Positions 59,147 through 64,000 of a stretch of DNA of 64,000 nucleotides are shown here, one piece after another (positions within the stretch are counted from its first letter, which is position 1; the number at the start of each line of letters is the position of its first letter). A program made the position numbers and the translations under genes. A model generated the notes under the pieces. That model saw only the letters and a program-made list of their open reading frames with translations. It was not told the DNA's origin and made no database searches. Source of the DNA: Deltaproteobacteria bacterium (GTDB taxonomy: Bacteria; Desulfobacterota; Desulfarculia; Desulfarculales; Desulfarculaceae); contig JAHLLK010000018.1 in NCBI GenBank assembly GCA_020444165.1, positions 19,014 to 83,013 on the forward strand, given 5' to 3'.

Positions 59147-60882
59147 CAGCTTCTTCCCCCCCCGGGCCGACTCCCCGGGGCCTTATCCTCTCCCGCCGCT
59201 GGTTCCGGGGCCCGCGGCAGGCGGATGGTGAAGGTGGTTCCCTGGTCCACCACGCTTTCCACGCTGATTTCTCCTCCCAGCTTGTTGATGATTCCGTAAC
59301 AGATGGACAGCCCCAGCCCGGTGCCCTGCCCCACGGGCTTGGTGGTGAAAAAGGGGTCGAAGATGCGGTTCAGGTTGACTTCCGGGATGCCCGCGCCGGT
59401 ATCCGCCACTTGGAGCACCACTTCCGGTCCCTGGCAGGAAGTGGTGACGCGGATGGCGCCGCCGGTCTTGCCGCAAGCGTCCACCGCGTTGTTCACCAGG
59501 TTCAAAATGATTTGCTGCAGTTCGGTGGGCGAGGCGGTGACCGACGGCAGCTCCGGGTCCAGATCCGCCGCCAAGACCACGCCGGCGTAGCGGCTTCTCT
59601 GCTGCAAGAGCCCCAACACCTCGTCCACCACCGCGTTCAGGCTGATTTCCGCCACCTGGGAGTCGGACTTGCGGGCGAAGCTAAGGAGCTTGTGGGTGAT
59701 CTCCCGGCAGCGGCCCCCCTGGGTCCGGATCTGGCTGAGAGCCCGGGTCACTTCCTGCCGGGTGGCGGGCTCGTCCAGGCTGCCGGCCATGAGGTCCTTG
59801 ATCCAGCCGGCCTCCTCCACCATGATGGCCACGGGGTTGTTGATCTCATGGGCGATGCCGGCGGCCAGCTCGCCGATGGAGGCCAGGCGGCCGGTCTCCA
59901 GCACCTTGTCGCTCAGCATGGTGCGCCGGAGATCGGCGTCGTCGATGCGGGCGGCCAGGCGCCGGGACACCAGGAAGGAAAGCCCCAGGATGATCAGCCC
60001 GCTGAACCCGAAGACCAACAGGGCGAAACGCTCGGTCTGGTAGAGATAGGCAAAGGCGTCGGACTCCTCCTGCTGCAGGCAGAGGAGCCAGTTGCCGTTC
60101 TTCAACCGGGCCACCGCGAACAGGGTCTCCCGGCCCATGGCGTCCCGGGCCTCCAGCACCTGGTCCCGGCCGGGGTCCAGGCGCCCGGCCAACAGCTCCG
60201 GGAACGGCGGCAGGTTCAGGTTGACCTCATAACGGGGGCGGGTCTGAAACTGGCCGGCCCGGTTCAGGATGAAGGCGAAACCGGTCTGGCCCAGGGCGAT
60301 GCTCTCCACCAGGGAGTTGAAGGCCTCGAAATCGATGGTGGCCCGCACCAGCCAGGACCGGCCGTCCACCAGCTTCCGCACCGCGATGATGAAGTGCGGC
60401 GTCCCCCGCAACCCGGTGAACACGTCGCTGATGTAGTACTCCCGGTCCTTGGCGGCCAGAAACCAGGCGGCCCCCGCGTAGTCGGCGTTGGCGAGATTGA
60501 AGGGGCCCGCGTAGGAGCGTTGCACCCCGTCGGGGTCCACCACCCCCAGGTCCACGAAGAAGCGGCCGTATTCCTCGCGCAGGATGGCCAGCTTGGAGGC
60601 CAGGAAAGCCTGGTCCAACAAGACCGGCAGGTCGAAGGTGCGCACCAACGTGCGCAAATTGCCCAGGCGCTCGGCCAGGAAGCTGTCGATGGTCCGGCTG
60701 TGCTTCTGGACCATCTCCTGCATGTCATTGGTCACCTTGCTGCGGTAGGCCTCCTGGAAGCGCCACAGGCTCATGGCTCCGGTGAAGATCAGGGGGCCCG
60801 AGGCGATGAGCACCACCAACAGCACCACGTGCTTGGTGACCAAGCGGTAGTAGCGCGGGATCTTGGGGGTGGAGACAGCCAC
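59146..60882 (-). CDS. Sensor histidine kinase with Cache-type periplasmic domain
   Basis: A 578-residue membrane kinase. Spans at about 18-38 and 285-307 flank a ~245-residue double-Cache-like sensor domain (WFLAAKDREYYISDVFTGLRGTPHFIIAV is the Cache-like stretch). The H-box GIAHEINNP (His about 347), the N-box NLVNNAVDAC, G1 DTGAGIP, F-box and G2 GTGLGLSI are intact, in the style of NtrB/DctB kinases. GTG start with AAGGGA upstream. It is co-translated with the receiver and lies just downstream of the sigma-54 activator gene, giving two possible partners. Confidence 0.88.
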   Translation of the reverse strand: MAVSTPKIPRYYRLVTKHVVLLVVLIASGPLIFTGAMSLWRFQEAYRSKVTNDMQEMVQKHSRTIDSFLAERLGNLRTLVRTFDLPVLLDQAFLASKLAILREEYGRFFVDLGVVDPDGVQRSYAGPFNLANADYAGAAWFLAAKDREYYISDVFTGLRGTPHFIIAVRKLVDGRSWLVRATIDFEAFNSLVESIALGQTGFAFILNRAGQFQTRPRYEVNLNLPPFPELLAGRLDPGRDQVLEARDAMGRETLFAVARLKNGNWLLCLQQEESDAFAYLYQTERFALLVFGFSGLIILGLSFLVSRRLAARIDDADLRRTMLSDKVLETGRLASIGELAAGIAHEINNPVAIMVEEAGWIKDLMAGSLDEPATRQEVTRALSQIRTQGGRCREITHKLLSFARKSDSQVAEISLNAVVDEVLGLLQQRSRYAGVVLAADLDPELPSVTASPTELQQIILNLVNNAVDACGKTGGAIRVTTSCQGPEVVLQVADTGAGIPEVNLNRIFDPFFTTKPVGQGTGLGLSICYGIINKLGGEISVESVVDQGTTFTIRLPRAPEPAAGEDKAPGSRPGGGRS

Positions 60883-60899
60883 GGGTTTTCCCTTTCCGG

Positions 60900-60953
60900 C
60901 CGCGGCAAGGGGAGGCCGCGGGAGCTTGTGCCCTTAGGGACAAAGCAAGCTCC
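60900..60953. promoter_or_regulatory. Two tandem hairpins in the histidine kinase leader
   Basis: CCGCGGC/GCCGCGG (60900-60906 and 60915-60921) and GGAGCTTG/CAAGCTCC (60921-60928 and 60946-60953, with further inner pairing) lie 18-71 bases upstream of the kinase start. They could be terminator, leader structure or protein sites. Confidence 0.4.
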
Positions 60954-61068
60954 GGGCCGAAAACCGCGTACGGGCCGACCGAGGGAAATTTAAATGGTTT
61001 GGCTAATGATGTTGCAGTATTGAAACGAAGCGATCCGGGATGCTGCCGGGATGCCGGCTCGGTTATGA

Positions 61069-61129
61069 TGTCGAAAAAACTTGCACATATGTCGAAAAAC
61101 CAAACATCATTGTTTAGTTTTTCGACATA
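61069..61129. promoter_or_regulatory. TGTCGAAAAA repeats and long palindrome after the sigma-54 activator gene
   Basis: TATGTCGAAAAAC (61088-61100) and its perfect complement (61117-61129) enclose a further AAACA/TGTTT pair around loop TCAT; a third TGTCGAAAAA copy is at 61069-61078. It begins three bases past the activator's stop and lies upstream of the kinase gene. As RNA it is a terminator followed by a T6 run; as DNA the repeated site resembles an activator binding array. Confidence 0.5.
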
Positions 61130-61132
61130 CGC

Positions 61133-62536
61133 TCAGCGCAGGCCCCGCCGCGTGAGCCGCGACAACAACGTGGTCCGCGATACCCCCAACAGCCGCGCCG
61201 CCCGGCTGTGGTTGCCCCCCGTGACCTCCAGGGCCTCCTCCAAGAGCGCCCGGTCGAATTGCTCGGCCAGGCGCGCCAAAAGCCCCGGCCCGCCCTCGGC
61301 CAGGGCGTCCCGCATCCACTCCCGGAGCCCCGCCGGCACCGGCGCCGCGCCCCCCGGCCGGGCCGCCGCCCCCTCCCCCATGCGGGCGGTCACGTCTCCC
61401 GCGCTGATGGGGTTGCCTCGGCTGAAGATCAGGCACTTCTCCATGGCGTTGCCCAGCTCGCGCACGTTGCCGGGCCAGTCATAGGTCTCCAGGGCCTGGT
61501 AGGCGTCCGGGGTCAGGCCCGGGTTCCGCACTCCCAGCTCCCGGGCCACCCGCTCCAGGAAATAGTCGGCCAGGGTGGCCACGTCCCCCCGCCGCTCCCT
61601 TAAGGGCGGCAGGCTCAGGGTGATCACGTTCAAGCGGTAGTACAGGTCCTCCCGGAAAGCGCCCTGTTCCTTCATCTTCCGCAGGTCCCGGTTGGTGGCG
61701 GCCAGGATGCGCACGTCCACCCGCCGGGGCTGGCCGCCGCCCACCCGCTCCACCACCCGGTTCTCCAACAGCCGCAAGAGCTTGGCCTGCACGTTCAGAG
61801 CCAGCTCTCCCACCTCATCCAGGAAAATGGTCCCGTGGTCGGCCCGCTCGATTTTGCCCAGCCGCCGGCTGTCCGCCCCGGTGAAGGCCCCCTTCTCATA
61901 ACCAAACAACTCGCTCTCCATGAGGTTCTCGGGCAGGGCCGCGCAGTTGATCACCACGTAGGGCCCGTCGGCCCGGCGCGAATGCTGAAAGATGGCCCGG
62001 GCCACCAGCTCCTTGCCCGTGCCCGACTCGCCCTGGATCAGCACCGTGGCCTCGGTGGGAGCCACCCGCCCGATGGCCTTGTACAGCTCCTGCATGGGGG
62101 CCGAGGCGCCCACCAGAGCGTCCTCCCCCGTGAAGCGCTCCCCCTGGCCCAGGGTCACCGGAGAGCGCAACAGGCGGCCGGTTTCCAGGGCCTGGCGCAC
62201 CAGTTCCAGCACCGCGCCCTGGTGGTAAGGCTTGGGCACGTAGTCGAACGCCCCCATTTTGGTGGCCGCGATGGACTCGTCCGTGCCGCCCCGGGAGCTG
62301 AGGATGATCACCGGCACCTTGGGCAGCACCCGGCCCAGCTCCTCCAACACCTCCAGGCCCGAGTTGTCCGGCAGGGCCGGGTCCAGCACCACCAGGTCCG
62401 GGGGGTTATCCCGGGCCTCGTCCCGCGCCTCCGCCGCCGTCTGGGCCAGACGCACCCGCCAGCCCCGGTCCAACAGGGCGTTCTCCAGGCTGTGCCTGGT
62501 CTGGAGATCGGCGTCCACCACCAAGATTCGCTGCAT
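61133..62536 (-). CDS. Sigma-54-dependent response regulator (NtrC family)
   Basis: A 467-residue activator. Receiver (1-120) with phospho-acceptor Asp 52 in LDPALPDNSG; AAA+ domain (about 140-370) with Walker A GESGTGKE, the sigma-54 contact loop GAFTGA, Walker B TIFLDEVGEL and the arginine-finger region; Fis-type helix-turn-helix at the C-terminus (GGNHSRAARLLGVSRTTLLSRL). It would open sigma-54 promoters once phosphorylated, probably by the adjacent kinase. Likely targets are the TauE/receiver genes, though I found no convincing -24/-12 box there. Confidence 0.92.
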   Translation of the reverse strand: MQRILVVDADLQTRHSLENALLDRGWRVRLAQTAAEARDEARDNPPDLVVLDPALPDNSGLEVLEELGRVLPKVPVIILSSRGGTDESIAATKMGAFDYVPKPYHQGAVLELVRQALETGRLLRSPVTLGQGERFTGEDALVGASAPMQELYKAIGRVAPTEATVLIQGESGTGKELVARAIFQHSRRADGPYVVINCAALPENLMESELFGYEKGAFTGADSRRLGKIERADHGTIFLDEVGELALNVQAKLLRLLENRVVERVGGGQPRRVDVRILAATNRDLRKMKEQGAFREDLYYRLNVITLSLPPLRERRGDVATLADYFLERVARELGVRNPGLTPDAYQALETYDWPGNVRELGNAMEKCLIFSRGNPISAGDVTARMGEGAAARPGGAAPVPAGLREWMRDALAEGGPGLLARLAEQFDRALLEEALEVTGGNHSRAARLLGVSRTTLLSRLTRRGLR

Positions 62537-62752
62537 TTTGCCTCCCGCGGCTCAAGCTGTCCCTCGAGTCCCCCACTTGGGCCCTTAGCATCCCCGGCCC
62601 GGCAAGGCAAGCCGTCCGGCCCGGCCCCGATCCTTCCAGCTCTAACCAGACAAATCCGGTTCCATTTTCCCCTGGCTTAAACCGGCAGTCTATGTCTGAA
62701 TCGTTCGAGGGGATTTTAACCCCTGCGAACCAGCCGCCGGGAGGGTCTCAGC

Positions 62753-63526
62753 ATGTCCAACACCACCAAACATCTATTTATCACCGGCGCGGCCCAGGGC
62801 ATCGGCCGGGAAACCGCCCGCCTCTTCGCCGCCCAGGGCTGGCGGGTGGCCGTGGCCGACCGCGACGCCGCCGGCCTGGCCAGCCTGGCCGGCGAGCTGG
62901 GCTCCGCCGCCTGCCTGCCGCTCACCCTGGACGTGACCCAGCCCGCGCAGGTGGCCGCAGCCCTCTCCGCCTGCGGGGAGTGGAGCGGGGGCCGCCTGGA
63001 TCTCCTGATCAACAACGCCGGCATCCTGGCCATGGGCCCCAACCGGGACCTGAGCCTGGAGACGCAGCACCGCATCGTGGACGTGAACCTGGGGGGCGTG
63101 CTCAGCGCGGTGCACCACGCCCTGCCGCTGCTCAGAGCCACTCCCGGCGCCCGCATCCTCAGCGTGGCCTCGGCCTCGGCCCTCTACGGCATCCCCGAGC
63201 TGGCCGTGTACAGCGCCACCAAGGCGGCGCTCAAATCCCTCACCGAGTCCCTGAGCCTGGAACTGGAGCCCCTGGGCATCCTGGTGTCCGACGTGCTGCC
63301 GCCCTACGTGGCCACCGGGCTCCTCAACGGCCCCGGCCCCCAGGCGGCCAGCGTGGCCAAGATGGGCGTGAGCCTGACCGCCGGGGACGTGGCCCAGGTC
63401 CTGTGGCAGGCCGCCCAGGGCCGCCGCCTGCACTGGTTCATGACCCCCAAGGTCAAGGCCCTGAACGTCATCTTCAACCTCTTTCCCTTTGCCCGGCGGA
63501 GCCTGGTAAAGCTTCTAGCCACCTAA
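62753..63526 (+). CDS. SDR-family oxidoreductase
   Basis: A 257-residue short-chain dehydrogenase: TGAAQGIG (about 11-18), NNAG, catalytic Ser in VASASALYG, and YSATK (Tyr-x3-Lys). The C-terminal ~60 residues (LHWFMTPKVKALNVIFNLFP) differ from FabG-type enzymes and resemble SDRs acting on lipid-like substrates; the actual substrate is unknown. Divergent from the sigma-54 activator gene. Its TAA stop is the first three bases of the 105-bp tandem array. Confidence 0.88.
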   Translation: MSNTTKHLFITGAAQGIGRETARLFAAQGWRVAVADRDAAGLASLAGELGSAACLPLTLDVTQPAQVAAALSACGEWSGGRLDLLINNAGILAMGPNRDLSLETQHRIVDVNLGGVLSAVHHALPLLRATPGARILSVASASALYGIPELAVYSATKAALKSLTESLSLELEPLGILVSDVLPPYVATGLLNGPGPQAASVAKMGVSLTAGDVAQVLWQAAQGRRLHWFMTPKVKALNVIFNLFPFARRSLVKLLAT

Positions 63527-64000
63527 CCCCGGCCGCGACCGCATGCTGCGGCTCCCCATGCGGGTCGGGCGGGGCCAACCCCCGAACCAAGCTCAAGCGC
63601 TCCCGAAGTGGGTTCGCCCCTCGAACCCTAACCCCGGCCCCGGCCGCATGCTGCGGCTCCCCATGCGGGTCGGGCTGGCTTGCCCCCGCGCCCAACCTCG
63701 CGCGCTCCCGAAGTGGGTTCGCCCCTCGAACCCTAACCCCGGCCGCGACCGCATGCTGCGGCTCCCCATGCGGGTCGGGCTGGCTTACCCCCGCGCCCAA
63801 CCTCGCGCGCTCCCGAAGTGGGTTCGCCCCTCGAACCCTGACCCCGGCCGCGACCGCATGCTGCGGCTCCCCATGCGGGTCGGGCGGGGCCAACCCCCGA
63901 ACCAAGCTCAAGCGCTCCCGAAGTGGGTTCGCCCCTCGAACCCTAACCCCGGCCGCGACCGCATGCTGCGGCTCCCCATGCGGGTCGGGCTGGCTTACCC
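63524..64000. repeat. 105-bp tandem repeat array (at least 4.5 units, continues past the window)
   Basis: Units start at 63524, 63629, 63734, 63839 and 63944 (last truncated). Each holds two hairpins: GACCGCATG/CATGCGGGTC and GGGTTCG/CGAACCC with loop CCCCT. Two variants differ in the middle (A: GGGCGGGGCCAACCCCC; B: GGGCTGGCTTRCCCCCG) in the order A, B, B, A, B. The unit length is divisible by three, so a minus-strand frame stays open, but the conserved palindromes suggest non-coding function. Confidence 0.9.

Noticed and set aside
63474..63911. A 145-residue minus-strand protein made of 35-residue repeats
   Set aside because: It is open only because the 105-bp unit is divisible by three; it overlaps the SDR end and the repeat has strong palindromes instead of protein-like variation.
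63524..64000. CRISPR array
   Set aside because: Units are 105 bp and contiguous, without unique spacers of 30-40 bp, and no cas genes are present.

Overview
This is a GC-rich (roughly two-thirds G+C) bacterial chromosome segment with dense genes. It carries a futalosine-pathway menaquinone gene, an anaerobic lower-ligand (benzimidazole) operon under a B12 riboswitch, DUF2148 ferredoxin-like proteins, a TauE/SafE exporter cluster with NtrC-type regulators, and two c-di-GMP enzymes. Together these suggest an anaerobic deltaproteobacterium (Desulfobacterota, a sulfate-reducer-like lineage). That placement is inference from gene content. I see no rRNA, tRNA, phage genes, transposase genes or CRISPR array.

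Layout. 1-3150: end of a radical-SAM menaquinone gene, an amidohydrolase that fits aminodeoxyfutalosine deaminase, and gabD. 3565-8617: two membrane diguanylate cyclases and an orphan PAS protein. 8724-10648: an SGNH hydrolase coupled to an SDR. 11487-18767: an orphan ABC binding protein, a lone acyl-CoA carboxyltransferase, a secreted stalk-domain protein, a small unknown and cyclopropane-fatty-acid synthase. 18832-22977: a complete carbohydrate-type ABC importer. 23121-25725: a sensor adenylate cyclase and a single-domain receiver. 26188-33700: a secreted unknown, then an operon read leftwards under a TetR gene (SCP2, two DUF2148 proteins, acyl-CoA ligase, acyl-CoA dehydrogenase, SCPx-type thiolase). 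33925-43695: four tandem secreted M43 metalloproteases of the same modular design. 43977-45296: an iron-sulfur flavoprotein and a nitroreductase.

45712-53110 is the clearest functional system: promoter, cobalamin riboswitch, terminator, then bzaF, a BzaC-like methyltransferase fused to DUF2284, two B12-binding radical SAM proteins (BzaD/BzaE type) and cobT. This is a one-operon route from the purine precursor AIR to activated 5,6-dimethylbenzimidazole for B12, controlled by B12 itself. 53121-62536 is a regulatory cluster: a PEP-synthase-like protein without its PEP domain, two paralogous receivers, a membrane protein, TauE/SafE, a histidine kinase and a sigma-54 activator. 62753-64000 is an SDR followed by a 105-bp tandem array that runs off the window.

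The non-coding DNA is unusually rich in dispersed repeats: a MITE-like family with 19-bp ends (four copies), a family of long perfect hairpins (four copies), a ~150-bp repeat (two copies), and a family of ~40-bp palindromes that have inserted into the other repeats, with occupied and empty sites both visible here.
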